Source: Sphingobacterium mizutaii (GTDB lineage: Bacteria > Bacteroidota > Bacteroidia > Sphingobacteriales > Sphingobacteriaceae). Taken from it: DNA of 64,000 nucleotides. The notes under the pieces were generated by a model. It was not told the origin of the DNA, made no database searches, and saw nothing but the letters and a program-made list of their open reading frames with translations. The position numbers and the translations under genes are program-made. The stretch spans positions 930,001 through 994,000 of the forward strand of contig NZ_LT906468.1 in the NCBI RefSeq assembly GCF_900187125.1, read 5' to 3'. Shown here piece by piece: positions 25,362-34,316 of this stretch. Position 1 is the first letter of the stretch. Every line of letters begins with the position of its first letter.

Positions 25362-25643
25362 ATGAGCACTGAAGTTGAACAAGAAACTTTTACCCTTGAA
25401 GAAATCCTTGCAGTTACCAAAGATTCCAACAAGTTGATTTTGTGGAATGATGATTTCAATACTTTTGACCATGTCATTCATTGCCTCATGCATTACCTCC
25501 AATATTCCGAAGCTGAAGCTTCACGTATAGCCTGGACCGTACATACCAAGGGGAAATGTACAATCTTGGAAGGGACCTATACGGAAGTTGAGGTCTACCG
25601 AAAGATCTTGAAAACCGAGGGATTAACTGTTTCCGTGGAATAA
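25362..25643 (+). CDS. clpS: ATP-dependent Clp protease adaptor
   Basis: N-recognin that delivers proteins with destabilising N-terminal residues to ClpAP or ClpCP. It has 93 residues with the conserved LILWNDDFNTFDHVIHCLMH block (the Asp pair and Thr line the N-degron pocket), then HTKGKCTILEGTYTEVEVYR and a C-terminal strand. The short acidic N-terminal tail is normal. Predicted leaderless transcript. Followed by a weak terminator. Confidence 0.92.
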   Translation: MSTEVEQETFTLEEILAVTKDSNKLILWNDDFNTFDHVIHCLMHYLQYSEAEASRIAWTVHTKGKCTILEGTYTEVEVYRKILKTEGLTVSVE

Positions 25644-25647
25644 ATAG

Positions 25648-25678
25648 CCTCGTAATAATACAGTTACGAGGATTTAAC
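25648..25678 (+). terminator. Weak terminator after clpS
   Basis: CCTCGTAA/TTACGAGG stem with an eight-base loop followed by ATTTAACTTTCTT. Confidence 0.55.
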
Positions 25679-25730
25679 TTTCTTAATTAATGCGCAACTT
25701 TGTAGCTGAAAACACTAAGAAAGATCCAAA

Positions 25731-28223
25731 ATGCTATTGAAAAGATGCCTAAGCAGTTTATTTTTATTATTTCCTATTATTTTATTTGCCCAGAAAGTCG
25801 ATATAAAAGGTCGGATTTTAGAACAAGATAGTGTCAGACCGGCGATCGGTGCCAGTGTAAGCTTGCTGTCGAACGTGAATAATGCCTATATCCGTGGACA
25901 ACAAACTGGCTCCAATGGTTCTTTTTCTATCCCGGATGTAGATCCTGGAACCTATAACCTACAAGTGACCTATATTGGTTTTTCTACCTATACCCGTAAT
26001 AATTTTGTTGTTACGGCAGGAAAGGATATTGACTTAGGTTCAATTGTCTTAGCTGAAGAAGGGGAAAAGATCTCTGAAGTAGTTGTTCAAGGTAGAGTTC
26101 CTGACCTTCAGATCGGCATTGACAAAAAGGTGTTCGATGTTTCCCAAAGTATGGTCAGCGTGGGCGGATCAGCACAGGACCTCTTGGGTAATGTGCCAAC
26201 CTTGCAAGTAGAGTCTGATGGTAGCATCAGTTTGCGTGGATCGAGTAGTGTACGCTTTTTGGTTGATGGAAAGGAGTCGGCTATGGCAGGATCGGACATT
26301 AATGCTTTCTTACAATCTTTGCCAGCAGATGCAATTGCCAAGGTGGAGATCATCACGAATCCTTCAGCGAAGTATGATGCGGAAGGACAATCAGGTATCA
26401 TCAATATTATCTTAAAGAAAAATGCCCGTTTGGGTCTGAATGGATCAGTTACGGCCTCAGGTGGTTCCTATGAGAATGCAAATGCCGGGGTGACCCTGAA
26501 TTATAGGGATGGCAAAGTGAATTATTTTGGAAATTATAATTTCAGCCGCCGTAATAACTTAGGTAGCGGTTTTTCTGATAATATCGATTATGTCAATGGC
26601 GGAATTACTAACGAGAGTCCCAGGACCCAAAGTATCGAGGAAAGCAATCGATTAGGTTATAACCATACGATCCGATTCGGTACGGATTATTATATGAACG
26701 ATAAGACCACCTTGAGTTTGACCACAAACTTGAGCTTACGGGATAATGAACGCGGGAACGATATCAATTATAATTATTGGAATGTTCCTGGTTTAGGAAC
26801 GACCAGTTTCCGTAATTCCTTGCAGAATGAAGATGATTTGGGAATTGATGCCCAAGTTGATTTCAAACGTACTTTGAAGCGTGAGGGGGAGGAATTGACG
26901 GCAAATGTCTCCTTTGGCTATGACACGGAAGATGGAGTCAATGATTTCCATCAAACTTTTGCCAATGGAAATGCAGACCTTAAACGCGTGAATAACACTT
27001 CGGAATCGGGTAAGAACTGGAATATGCAATTGGATTATGTATTGCCATTAGGGGAGAACCATAAATTTGAAGCTGGATATCGCAGTATCTTAAGGTATTC
27101 TGATGAGAGCCAATATTCAGAAGAACTGGATTCAGTGACCCAGCAGTTTATTCCGGATTATAGAATTACGAACGATTTTGACATGGCGAGCACCGTGCAT
27201 GCCCTTTATGCGAATTACCAAAAACAGATTACGGAGAAGTTTGGTGCACAAGTAGGATTAAGAGCGGAGCAAGCGAACCTGAATACCAATATCTATTCGC
27301 ATGATTTAGATAACCCAAGTATCATTAAGAAAGATCAAGGTAAATTGGATTATTTCCGTTTATACCCGAGTGTATTCTTGAGCTATGCCGTAGGTAAGGG
27401 ACAAGGGGACAAGGTGCAGTTAAGCTATTCTCGTCGTGTTCAGCGTCCAAGAGGTTGGCAGGTGAACCCGTTTATCGATGTTTCAGATGTTCAGAACTAC
27501 CGTCAAGGTAATCCGAATTTGTTGCCAGAGGATATCCATTCCACTGAATTGAGCTTTTCCAAGTTTTATGAGAAATGGAATTTTATTTCCTCCGTGTTTT
27601 ATCGTCGAGTAAATGACCAAACCCAGCCTGTTATCTATGATGAAAGCTTGATTGCTGATATTGTAGGGGATAGAACGAATGTGACCTATATGAAATGGGA
27701 AAATGCTTCTGATCTTGATGCGATGGGCTTTGAGTTGATTTCCAAAGTAAATCTAACCAAGTGGTGGGATGTTACAGCCAATGCGAACCTTTCACAGATA
27801 ACTTTTCATCCGAAAGCAGGTTTGGGACTAGAAGGAAGAGAGTCCTTTAACTGGAACGGAAACCTGACGACGAACTTCAAGATTACGCCTACTTTTTCTG
27901 CGCAGGTCCGTGGAGATTATAGAAGTGGAATGAAGACCATGCAGGGAGAGATGGAGCCGATGAAAGGTGTGGATGTGGCCTTGAAAAAGGAGGTGTTGAA
28001 GAATAAGGGCAGTTTGATGTTGAACGTAAGAGATGCCTTCAACACGCGTAAATTCCAAATGCACAATTACCTTCCAAACCGTGAAATGCAGTTTTCGCAT
28101 CGTTGGATGAAAAGGATGATTACCCTATCATTTACCTATCGTTTTGGTCTCCAAAATTTTGGAAGGAAAGATCGTGAACAACAAGGACCAGACATGGATG
28201 ATATGGGCGGTCAACAATTTTAA
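25731..28223 (+). CDS. Outer-membrane beta-barrel receptor, OMP_b-brl_3 family
   Basis: TonB-dependent-receptor-like protein of 830 residues. Signal peptide (LLFPIILFAQ), then a carboxypeptidase-regulatory-like domain (about 22-110; IKGRILEQDSVRPAIGASV), a plug (LLGNVPTLQVESDGSISLRG; ITNPSAKYDAEGQSGIINI), and a barrel rich in alternating aromatic strands. The C-terminus ends MDDMGGQQF, beyond a last strand FTYRFGLQNF. It is a paralogue of the receptor at 39.5 kb. Substrate unknown. Next comes a DUF1080 lipoprotein, separated by 58 bases, which may hint at a saccharide link. Confidence 0.85.
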   Translation: MLLKRCLSSLFLLFPIILFAQKVDIKGRILEQDSVRPAIGASVSLLSNVNNAYIRGQQTGSNGSFSIPDVDPGTYNLQVTYIGFSTYTRNNFVVTAGKDIDLGSIVLAEEGEKISEVVVQGRVPDLQIGIDKKVFDVSQSMVSVGGSAQDLLGNVPTLQVESDGSISLRGSSSVRFLVDGKESAMAGSDINAFLQSLPADAIAKVEIITNPSAKYDAEGQSGIINIILKKNARLGLNGSVTASGGSYENANAGVTLNYRDGKVNYFGNYNFSRRNNLGSGFSDNIDYVNGGITNESPRTQSIEESNRLGYNHTIRFGTDYYMNDKTTLSLTTNLSLRDNERGNDINYNYWNVPGLGTTSFRNSLQNEDDLGIDAQVDFKRTLKREGEELTANVSFGYDTEDGVNDFHQTFANGNADLKRVNNTSESGKNWNMQLDYVLPLGENHKFEAGYRSILRYSDESQYSEELDSVTQQFIPDYRITNDFDMASTVHALYANYQKQITEKFGAQVGLRAEQANLNTNIYSHDLDNPSIIKKDQGKLDYFRLYPSVFLSYAVGKGQGDKVQLSYSRRVQRPRGWQVNPFIDVSDVQNYRQGNPNLLPEDIHSTELSFSKFYEKWNFISSVFYRRVNDQTQPVIYDESLIADIVGDRTNVTYMKWENASDLDAMGFELISKVNLTKWWDVTANANLSQITFHPKAGLGLEGRESFNWNGNLTTNFKITPTFSAQVRGDYRSGMKTMQGEMEPMKGVDVALKKEVLKNKGSLMLNVRDAFNTRKFQMHNYLPNREMQFSHRWMKRMITLSFTYRFGLQNFGRKDREQQGPDMDDMGGQQF

Positions 28224-28281
28224 TACTTGATTTTACGATAAGAATAATTAAATTAGATTTTTACTTAATCAACTTTATACT

Positions 28282-29100
28282 ATGAAAAGAAACTTTATGT
28301 ATGTATTAGTAGGCGCAATCGGATTGACAGTTGCCTCATGTGCAACTAAGAACGCTACCACGCCAAAAGGAGCAGATGTTCCTGCCTATGAAGTACTTGA
28401 TCTGCCTAAAGTATCCCTTAAAGATTTTAAAAAGAACTCCGCTGGAGCATACGTTTTATTTGATGGAACATCATTGAATGGATGGAGAGGCTACGGCAAG
28501 GACCATGTGCCTAGTAAATGGGGCATTGATAATGGAACGTTGAAGTTTTCAAAAGCACCTGCCGGTGTTCAGAACCCTGAAGGTGGCGATTTGATCTTCG
28601 CTCATGATTTCAAAAACTTTGAACTTGAATTTGAATGGAAGATTTCAAAAGGAGGAAACTCTGGAACCTTCTTCTTGGCAAAAGAGATCAAAGGACAGCC
28701 AATCTATATTTCAAGTCCAGAATTCCAATTATTGGATAATGAAAACCACCCTGATGCGAAACAAGGTGTTGATGGCAACCGTAAATCATCTTCATTGTAT
28801 GATATGATCCCAGCAAAACCTCAGAATGCATTTCCTGCAGGAGAGTGGAACAGAGCTAAGATCGTGGTAAGCAAAGGAAAAGTAACTCATTACCAGAACG
28901 ACGAGAAAGTTGTGGAATATGAATTGTGGACTCCGGAATGGACTCAATTGTTAGAAGCTAGTAAATTCAGTAAGGAAAAATGGCCTTTGGCATTTGAGTT
29001 ATTGAATAATGTTGGCGGAAAATCGAAATCAGGTGTGATTGGATTCCAAGATCACGGTGACGATGTATGGTTGAGAAATATCACTGTTAAAGAATTATAA
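28282..29100 (+). CDS. DUF1080 (3-keto-disaccharide hydrolase-like) lipoprotein
   Basis: Exported lipoprotein of 272 residues; lipobox LTVASC with Cys20. The DUF1080 fold is a concanavalin-like sandwich related to 3-keto-glycoside hydrolases. Recognisable elements are LFDGTSLNGWRGYG, the GDLIFAHDFKNFELEFEWKI strand pair, GGNSGTFFLA, and SPEFQLLDNENHPDAKQG. It ends GDDVWLRNITVKEL as usual. It overlaps the next gene by one base (TAATG), so the two are translated together; both probably act on carbohydrate outside the cytoplasm. Confidence 0.88.
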   Translation: MKRNFMYVLVGAIGLTVASCATKNATTPKGADVPAYEVLDLPKVSLKDFKKNSAGAYVLFDGTSLNGWRGYGKDHVPSKWGIDNGTLKFSKAPAGVQNPEGGDLIFAHDFKNFELEFEWKISKGGNSGTFFLAKEIKGQPIYISSPEFQLLDNENHPDAKQGVDGNRKSSSLYDMIPAKPQNAFPAGEWNRAKIVVSKGKVTHYQNDEKVVEYELWTPEWTQLLEASKFSKEKWPLAFELLNNVGGKSKSGVIGFQDHGDDVWLRNITVKEL

Positions 29101-30203
29101 TGTTTAAATCGATAAGACATTGGAAAGAGAGCTTTTTGAGCTCTCTTTTTTGTATGCTGGCAGTCCTAGCATCAGCCCAGGAGATGAAATGGCATGATGT
29201 GCTGAAGGAGAGTGCCCTGGAAGGTAGAGTAAAGGCAATTGACGCCAGCGATGGATATGCTCGATTGCCATTGGGCCTAAAAGATGAGGTTCGGGAACCA
29301 GTCTGGAATTTGGGACAAGATGCAGCTGGTGTGTATGTGGAGTTCCAGACTTCAGCTCCATCATTTACTGTGAGATATCAAGTGACAGAAGGTTTGAATA
29401 TGCCGCATATGCCCACAACTGGGGTAAGCGGTTTGGATCTCTATACCAAGGCAAACAATGAAAAGGACTGGAATTGGATCCATGGAAAATATAGCTTTAA
29501 AGATACCATAAGCTATAAATTTGAAGATTTTGGAGTTCGTCCTGAAAATACCTATAGATTGTACCTGCCACTCTATAATGCCGTGAAATGGATGGAGATA
29601 GGTACAACAGGGGATTTGAGCTTTCTGCATAGGGAAAGTAAGCCAATTGTGATATATGGTACTTCTATTGCACAAGGAGCTTGTGCATCAAGACCGGGAT
29701 TGGGTTGGACGAATTGGATGGGTAGGAACTTTGACCATGAGGTTATTAATTTGGCCTTCAGTGGCAATGGAAGATTGGAACAACCTATTTTAGACCTGAT
29801 CAAGCAGGAAGATGCTGCTGTTTTTATATTGGATTGTATTCCCAATCTTTCGGTATCTGGAGAAGATGGAGCAGCGAAATTGACTGGATTGATCCAGAAT
29901 GCGGTAAAGACGATCAGGGAGTTGCATCCGAAAACAGCAATCGTTATTGCTGCTCATAGTTCCAGTGAGGTTCCTGGGGTCTATAACCTGAAAACTAATG
30001 CGGATTACGAGAGCCGTTCCAGAGTTGCTGAAAAGGCAGTGAAAGCGCTGCAAGGGAAAGGGGACAAGAACCTGTATTGGTTGTCTGAAAAGGAAATCGG
30101 ATTAGATAGGAATTCAACGGTTGACTATGCCCATCCGAATGATTTTGGAATGGAAAAAATAGCAGATGCCTATACTAAATTATTGAAGAGAATCTTGAAG
30201 TAG
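29100..30203 (+). CDS. Secreted SGNH/GDSL hydrolase with N-terminal beta domain
   Basis: Exported esterase-type hydrolase of 367 residues. Signal peptide LFCMLAVLASAQ, then a beta-rich N-terminal domain (about 30-180) and an SGNH domain. Block I is VIYGTSIAQGACA (nucleophile Ser), block II/III region holds INLAFSGNGRLEQP (Gly and Asn of the oxyanion hole) and the catalytic dyad is DYAHPNDFG near the end. Relatives are carbohydrate acetylesterases or unknown. One-base overlap with the DUF1080 gene upstream argues for a shared function, such as removing acetyl groups before sugar cleavage (inference). Confidence 0.85.
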   Translation: MFKSIRHWKESFLSSLFCMLAVLASAQEMKWHDVLKESALEGRVKAIDASDGYARLPLGLKDEVREPVWNLGQDAAGVYVEFQTSAPSFTVRYQVTEGLNMPHMPTTGVSGLDLYTKANNEKDWNWIHGKYSFKDTISYKFEDFGVRPENTYRLYLPLYNAVKWMEIGTTGDLSFLHRESKPIVIYGTSIAQGACASRPGLGWTNWMGRNFDHEVINLAFSGNGRLEQPILDLIKQEDAAVFILDCIPNLSVSGEDGAAKLTGLIQNAVKTIRELHPKTAIVIAAHSSSEVPGVYNLKTNADYESRSRVAEKAVKALQGKGDKNLYWLSEKEIGLDRNSTVDYAHPNDFGMEKIADAYTKLLKRILK

Positions 30204-30212
30204 AATATTGGT

Positions 30213-30248
30213 TTACAACAGCTATTAGGATTAAAATAGCTGTTGTAA
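30213..30248. terminator. Bidirectional terminator, SGNH hydrolase / yjjG
   Basis: Perfect 14-bp stem TTACAACAGCTATT with an eight-base loop between convergent genes; it overlaps the last codons of yjjG. T runs are modest. Confidence 0.7.
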
Positions 30249-30932
30249 TTCTTTCAAATCTTTTATCATGTGATTCACATCCTCAGGTTTCTCTACCTCC
30301 AGAGGATTGAAGAAAATGGCTTCTAGGCCGGCATTCTGCGCTCCACGTACGTCTGCATCTAAATTGTCACCAATCATGACCGCTTCGGTCTTATTTGCTC
30401 CACCATTATTCAATGCATGTTCAAAGATGCGGATATCGGGTTTGTTGATGCCGATGATCTCTGAAATAACTATGGTCTCAAAGTAGGGGGCTAGATTGCT
30501 ATGCTGCAATTTTTTCTCACAAGCTTCTTTGAAGCCGTTAGAGATTAAGTGCAAGGTATATCTGTCCTTTAAGTATCCTAAGGTCTCGTGGGCATTAGGG
30601 AAAAGGTTGGTTTTAGTAGGACAGATTTCAAGGTATTCTTCTTCAAAGGCTAAGGGGAACAATTCCGGATTGACACCTAATTGGGTAAATGTATCGGCAA
30701 ATCTGAGCTTTCTTAAGGTAGGTTTGTCAATTTTTCCATGATGGTACAGGTTCCACAAACGATGATTGTTTTCCGTATAAGTGGCGATAAAGCTTTCTGA
30801 GGTCGGATTATTGAAGATATCATTGAAGGAATATCTGAAATAAAGCTCATGCAAGGTTTCTTTGGCATTTCTGTCGAAATCCCAAATGGTATGATCTAAA
30901 TCGAAAAATAAGTGTTTTTTATCGTTGAACAT
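30231..30932 (-). CDS. yjjG: YjjG-family noncanonical pyrimidine nucleotidase (HAD)
   Basis: HAD phosphatase that dephosphorylates nucleoside monophosphates, thought to clear damaged or unusual pyrimidines. Motif I is FFDLDHTIWDF, motif II is LISNGFKE, motif III lysine is in GINKPDIRIFEHAL and motif IV is VMIGDNLDADVRGAQNAG. The cap is the helical type between residues 15 and 90. The start at 30932 is chosen because a TATATTTG element lies between it and an in-frame ATG six codons upstream; it gives 233 residues and a nearly leaderless mRNA. Confidence 0.9.
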   Translation of the reverse strand: MFNDKKHLFFDLDHTIWDFDRNAKETLHELYFRYSFNDIFNNPTSESFIATYTENNHRLWNLYHHGKIDKPTLRKLRFADTFTQLGVNPELFPLAFEEEYLEICPTKTNLFPNAHETLGYLKDRYTLHLISNGFKEACEKKLQHSNLAPYFETIVISEIIGINKPDIRIFEHALNNGGANKTEAVMIGDNLDADVRGAQNAGLEAIFFNPLEVEKPEDVNHMIKDLKELQQLF

Positions 30933-30935
30933 GTG

Positions 30936-30943
30936 CAAATATA
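30936..30943 (-). promoter_or_regulatory. -7 promoter element for yjjG
   Basis: The minus strand reads TATATTTG, three bases from the chosen ATG, predicting a leaderless transcript and excluding the longer frame. Confidence 0.6.
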
Positions 30944-31027
30944 AGGGCAATCGCTCGCTGAATCAACCAGGAATCTAAGTTTACTGTCATAAAGTCTTGC
31001 TTGCTTCCTAATGAAGCCGTATTTGAG

Positions 31028-31035
31028 TACATTTG
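31028..31035 (+). promoter_or_regulatory. -7 promoter element for the histidine kinase gene
   Basis: TACATTTG, a TAnnTTTG match, 17 bases before the ATG at 31053. It lies inside the longer open frame and so supports the shorter start. Confidence 0.6.
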
Positions 31036-31052
31036 CGCAGGAAACGTCAAGT

Positions 31053-31928
31053 ATGAGAAAAGCTTTATTTCTATTTTATTTTCTTGTCTTTTATGCGATT
31101 ACCCAATTATTCTGGTGGGGATTTATCTTAGTTAAATTTGAACCTGACCGCAAGGGGATGATCATAGGAGAAGGTCTGATATTCTTGCTCATTTTTATTT
31201 GGGGAGCTTTGAAGCTCAAGGGACATGTGAAAAGAGAGCATGAGATCAGTCAGCAGCAGCAGAATTTCCTACTGGCCATTACGCATGAACTTAAATCTCC
31301 CTTAGCATCTGTCAAACTGTATATCCAAACGATTTTGAAGCGCGACCTGGATCGTGAGCAGCAAAAGGTCTTTTTAGGGAATTCCCTGAAGGATATCGAA
31401 CGCTTGGATGATTTGGTTGAAAATATTTTGTTGACCACCAAATTAGAGAATCGGGCCTATCAGTTGCCGAAAGAGGCTTTCAATGTCACCGAATTGGTAG
31501 AGCAGATCGTTGATCGACTGCAAAAGAATGCCTGTAAATCCCAAGTCATTAAGCCTGAGCTAGATCAAGAAATTGAATTGAAGGCGGACAAATTTGCGAT
31601 CAGTAATGTGATCACCAACTTGATTGAGAACGCCGTGAAATACTCTCCTCCATGTGCCACTGTTTATGTAAAGTTGAAGAAACAGGGCAACAACCTGTTA
31701 TTTTCGGTAACAGATCATGGTGAAGGAATACCTGATGATGAAAAAAAACTTATATTTAATAAGTTTTATAGAGTAGGTAGTGAAGCGACCCGAAAAACCA
31801 AAGGCACTGGTTTAGGGTTATATATTGTTAAGACAGTATTACAAAAACACAATGCAACCATTAGGGTAAAGGATAATACTCCTACTGGAAGTATCTTTGA
31901 AGTAATTTTTGAAAATTATGCAAACTAA
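31053..31928 (+). CDS. Membrane sensor histidine kinase
   Basis: Kinase of a two-component system; 291 residues from the ATG at 31053. Two membrane helices (FYFLVFYAITQLFWWGFIL and GLIFLLIFIWGALKL) enclose only a very short external loop, so there is no real extracellular sensor domain. DHp domain with His78 in FLLAITHELKSPLASV; catalytic domain with NLIENAVKYSP (N box), DHGEGIPDDE (G1), FNKFYRVG (F box) and GTGLGLYIVK (G2). The regulator gene overlaps its end by 11 bases. The stimulus may be membrane state or a partner protein (inference from the missing sensor domain). Confidence 0.93.
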   Translation: MRKALFLFYFLVFYAITQLFWWGFILVKFEPDRKGMIIGEGLIFLLIFIWGALKLKGHVKREHEISQQQQNFLLAITHELKSPLASVKLYIQTILKRDLDREQQKVFLGNSLKDIERLDDLVENILLTTKLENRAYQLPKEAFNVTELVEQIVDRLQKNACKSQVIKPELDQEIELKADKFAISNVITNLIENAVKYSPPCATVYVKLKKQGNNLLFSVTDHGEGIPDDEKKLIFNKFYRVGSEATRKTKGTGLGLYIVKTVLQKHNATIRVKDNTPTGSIFEVIFENYAN

Positions 31929-32625
31929 ACAACGTATACTATTAGTTGAAGATGAAGAACATCTGTTGGAAGCGATCAAGTTGAATCTAGAACTTGAAGG
32001 CTACCGTGTGACCACGGCCACAGATGGTAAAAAAGCATTAAAAATATTTAAGGAAGAACGATTTAACCTGATTATCCTAGATGTGATGATCCCTGAAATC
32101 GATGGCTTCCAGGTGGCAGAAACCATTAGGCTTCAGAATTCTGAAGTTCCAATTATGTTCTTGACCGCCAAAAACAGTTCAGAAGATCGTATCACAGGTC
32201 TTAAAAAAGGAGCAGACGATTATTTGGTGAAGCCATTCAATTTGGAAGAGCTGATTTTACGTGTGAGCAACTTGATCCGCCGTGGTATGAAAGGGGATGA
32301 TTTAAAAGAGTTGAATTCATACACGATTGGTGATAAGACGATCTATTTTAACTCCTTTGAACTGCATCATGCAGATGGTAGCATTACTTCTTTGACGAAG
32401 AAAGAGACCATGTTGCTTAAATTATTGATTGAGCGTAGAAATGAGGCTGTTTCTCGTGAGCAAATCCTAGAGACCGTTTGGAATTATGATGTATATCCAT
32501 CAACCCGTACGATCGATAATTTTATCTTGACCTTTAGGAAGTATTTTGAACCTGATCAAAAGCATCCGATTTATTTCCATTCCATCCGTGGAGTTGGTTA
32601 TAAATTTACAGACAACTCGAACTAA
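31918..32625 (+). CDS. OmpR-family response regulator
   Basis: Partner of the kinase upstream. The receiver domain (1-118) has the acidic pair EDEE, phospho-acceptor Asp55 in LIILDVMIPE, Thr in MFLTAKN and Lys in LVKPFNL. The C-terminal winged helix (about 130-235) ends YFHSIRGVGYKF, the standard OmpR/PhoB end. The start at 31918 (MQTKQRILLVEDEE) fits the family better than an ATG three codons earlier. Nine bases separate it from the TPR gene, so the pair probably leads a longer operon reaching hemE. Confidence 0.93.
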   Translation: MQTKQRILLVEDEEHLLEAIKLNLELEGYRVTTATDGKKALKIFKEERFNLIILDVMIPEIDGFQVAETIRLQNSEVPIMFLTAKNSSEDRITGLKKGADDYLVKPFNLEELILRVSNLIRRGMKGDDLKELNSYTIGDKTIYFNSFELHHADGSITSLTKKETMLLKLLIERRNEAVSREQILETVWNYDVYPSTRTIDNFILTFRKYFEPDQKHPIYFHSIRGVGYKFTDNSN

Positions 32626-32633
32626 ACGAATAG

Positions 32634-33149
32634 ATGACTAATCAAGCTCGAAAAATAGTAATCGCAATTGCGATTGCTTTTCTATTGTATGCCATTTATG
32701 CTAAGCATTATAATATAGCGGTCTATATCTTTGGAGGGATCACCTACTTGGTATGGAGCTATCTGAAAGAGGGTACCGTTTATTTGGCGACCCAGGCTTT
32801 TCATAAACAGGATTACGAGAAAACAAAAAGATTGCTGGCTGAGATCAAGAACCCAGATAAACTTAGAAAAGGGAGAAGAAACTTCTATGAGTTTATGATG
32901 GGCAATATTGCCTTGAAAGAGGATAACATTGAGGAGGCGGAATATCATTTTCAATTAGCTTCCCGATTGCCTTGGCGAAAGGATAATGAGAAGGGGATGG
33001 TCTTGATCAATTTAGCGAACATCAATTTGAGGAAGCATGATTATGAAAGAGTGCAGGCCTATTTAGATGTGGCGAATAAATTGAGGCTGACCGCCAGACA
33101 ACAGTCAATTATTGAGAAAATACAAAACGAAGTAAATAAGAATAAGTAG
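32634..33149 (+). CDS. Membrane-anchored TPR-like protein
   Basis: A 171-residue protein of unknown function. Two hydrophobic helices near the N-terminus (IVIAIAIAFLLYAIYA; NIAVYIFGGITYLVWSYL) are followed by helical repeats of TPR character: ATQAFHKQDYEKTKRLLAEI, GNIALKEDNIEEAEYHFQLA and LANINLRKHDYERVQAYLDVA. It lies nine bases after the response regulator gene, and its stop overlaps the GTG of hemE. It could be an accessory sensor part or an assembly scaffold; there is no direct evidence for either. Confidence 0.75.
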   Translation: MTNQARKIVIAIAIAFLLYAIYAKHYNIAVYIFGGITYLVWSYLKEGTVYLATQAFHKQDYEKTKRLLAEIKNPDKLRKGRRNFYEFMMGNIALKEDNIEEAEYHFQLASRLPWRKDNEKGMVLINLANINLRKHDYERVQAYLDVANKLRLTARQQSIIEKIQNEVNKNK

Positions 33150-34186
33150 TGGACAAAAATTTGAAAAACGATCTATTGATTCGCGCTGCCTTGTCGCAGC
33201 CTACGGAACGACCTCCAGTATGGATGATGCGTCAAGCAGGAAGGTTTATGAAAGAATATTGGGAAATCAAGAACAAGTATTCTTTCTTGGAAATGTGCAA
33301 AACCCCTGAGATTGCCGCAGATGTTACCATGCTGCCAATAGACCTATTAGGTGTTGATGCAGCTATTTTATTTTCGGATATCTTGGTTACGGCCGAGGCA
33401 ATGGGCGGAGACCTATCCTTTGAACAAGGTGTGGGTCCGAGGTTCTCCAATCCGATTAGGACAGTGCAAGATGCCGAGAATCTATCGGTAGATTGTTTGG
33501 ATAAGCTACAGTATGTAGGGGATGCCATCAAAGTAATTCAAGGCCGTTTGGATGGGAAAGTTCCATTGATCGGTTTTGCGGGGGCTCCATTTACGATTTT
33601 GAGCTATTTGGTAGAAGGTGGTTCTTCCAAAGATTTCAAATTGACCAAAACATTGTTGAACAATCAACCTGAGTTGGCTCATTCTATTTTGCAAAAGATT
33701 GCTGATGTAACCATCAATTACATGAATATGCAGATCGAAGCAGGGGTGAATGCTTTGCAGTTATTCGATAGCTGGGCATTGGCATTATCATGGAACGATT
33801 ACCAAGAGTTTTCGCATAAATACAACAAATACATTATTTCTAAGTTGAACAGAAAAGACGTTCCTGTTATTTCTTTCTGTAAGGGAAGTTCTGTGTTTGC
33901 TCCAATCATGGCAGAAGCACAACCGGATGTCGTATCTGTGGATTGGAATGCTGATCTATTGAACATCAAAAAATCATTGCCAAGCAATATGGCAGTTCAA
34001 GGTAACTTGGATCCATTCGTGCTTTATGCGGATAAACCTGTAATCAAGAAGAAGATCTTGGATCTATTCGAGCGTATGCGCGGAGAGAATGGCTTTATCT
34101 TTAACCTTGGCCATGGTATCATGCCTGATATTCCTTTTGACAACGTGAAATACGCTGTGGAAACCATTAAGGAATTCAGATACTAA
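33149..34186 (+). CDS. hemE: Uroporphyrinogen decarboxylase
   Basis: Removes four acetate carboxyls from uroporphyrinogen III to give coproporphyrinogen III in haem synthesis. It has 345 residues; the hallmark PPVWMMRQAGRFMKEY is near the N-terminus and VDAAILFSDILVTAEAMG, the second conserved site, follows near residue 70. Also GFAGAPFTILSYLVEGG and GVNALQLFDSWA. Start codon is GTG, overlapping the upstream stop by one base (TAGTG), so translation is coupled. A terminator follows, and hemJ is the next gene. Confidence 0.96.
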   Translation: MDKNLKNDLLIRAALSQPTERPPVWMMRQAGRFMKEYWEIKNKYSFLEMCKTPEIAADVTMLPIDLLGVDAAILFSDILVTAEAMGGDLSFEQGVGPRFSNPIRTVQDAENLSVDCLDKLQYVGDAIKVIQGRLDGKVPLIGFAGAPFTILSYLVEGGSSKDFKLTKTLLNNQPELAHSILQKIADVTINYMNMQIEAGVNALQLFDSWALALSWNDYQEFSHKYNKYIISKLNRKDVPVISFCKGSSVFAPIMAEAQPDVVSVDWNADLLNIKKSLPSNMAVQGNLDPFVLYADKPVIKKKILDLFERMRGENGFIFNLGHGIMPDIPFDNVKYAVETIKEFRY

Positions 34187-34209
34187 GAATTTATCAAATT
34201 AAGATATGG

Positions 34210-34243
34210 GGAGCTGTCACGATGTGGCAGCTCCTTTCGTTTT
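34210..34243 (+). terminator. Terminator after hemE
   Basis: GGAGCTGTCAC/GTGGCAGCTCC stem with a GAT loop, then TTTCGTTTT, 23 bases after the stop. Confidence 0.82.
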
Positions 34244-34292
34244 AGCTCTTAATTCCTTACCCTATCATGTCAATATTTGCTGATTTAATTTA

Positions 34293-34300
34293 TATTTTTG
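34293..34300 (+). promoter_or_regulatory. -7 promoter element for hemJ
   Basis: TATTTTTG, a TAnnTTTG match, 16 bases before the hemJ ATG and after the hemE terminator, so hemJ is a separate transcript. Confidence 0.55.
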
Positions 34301-34316
34301 AGGATTAATACAAATT

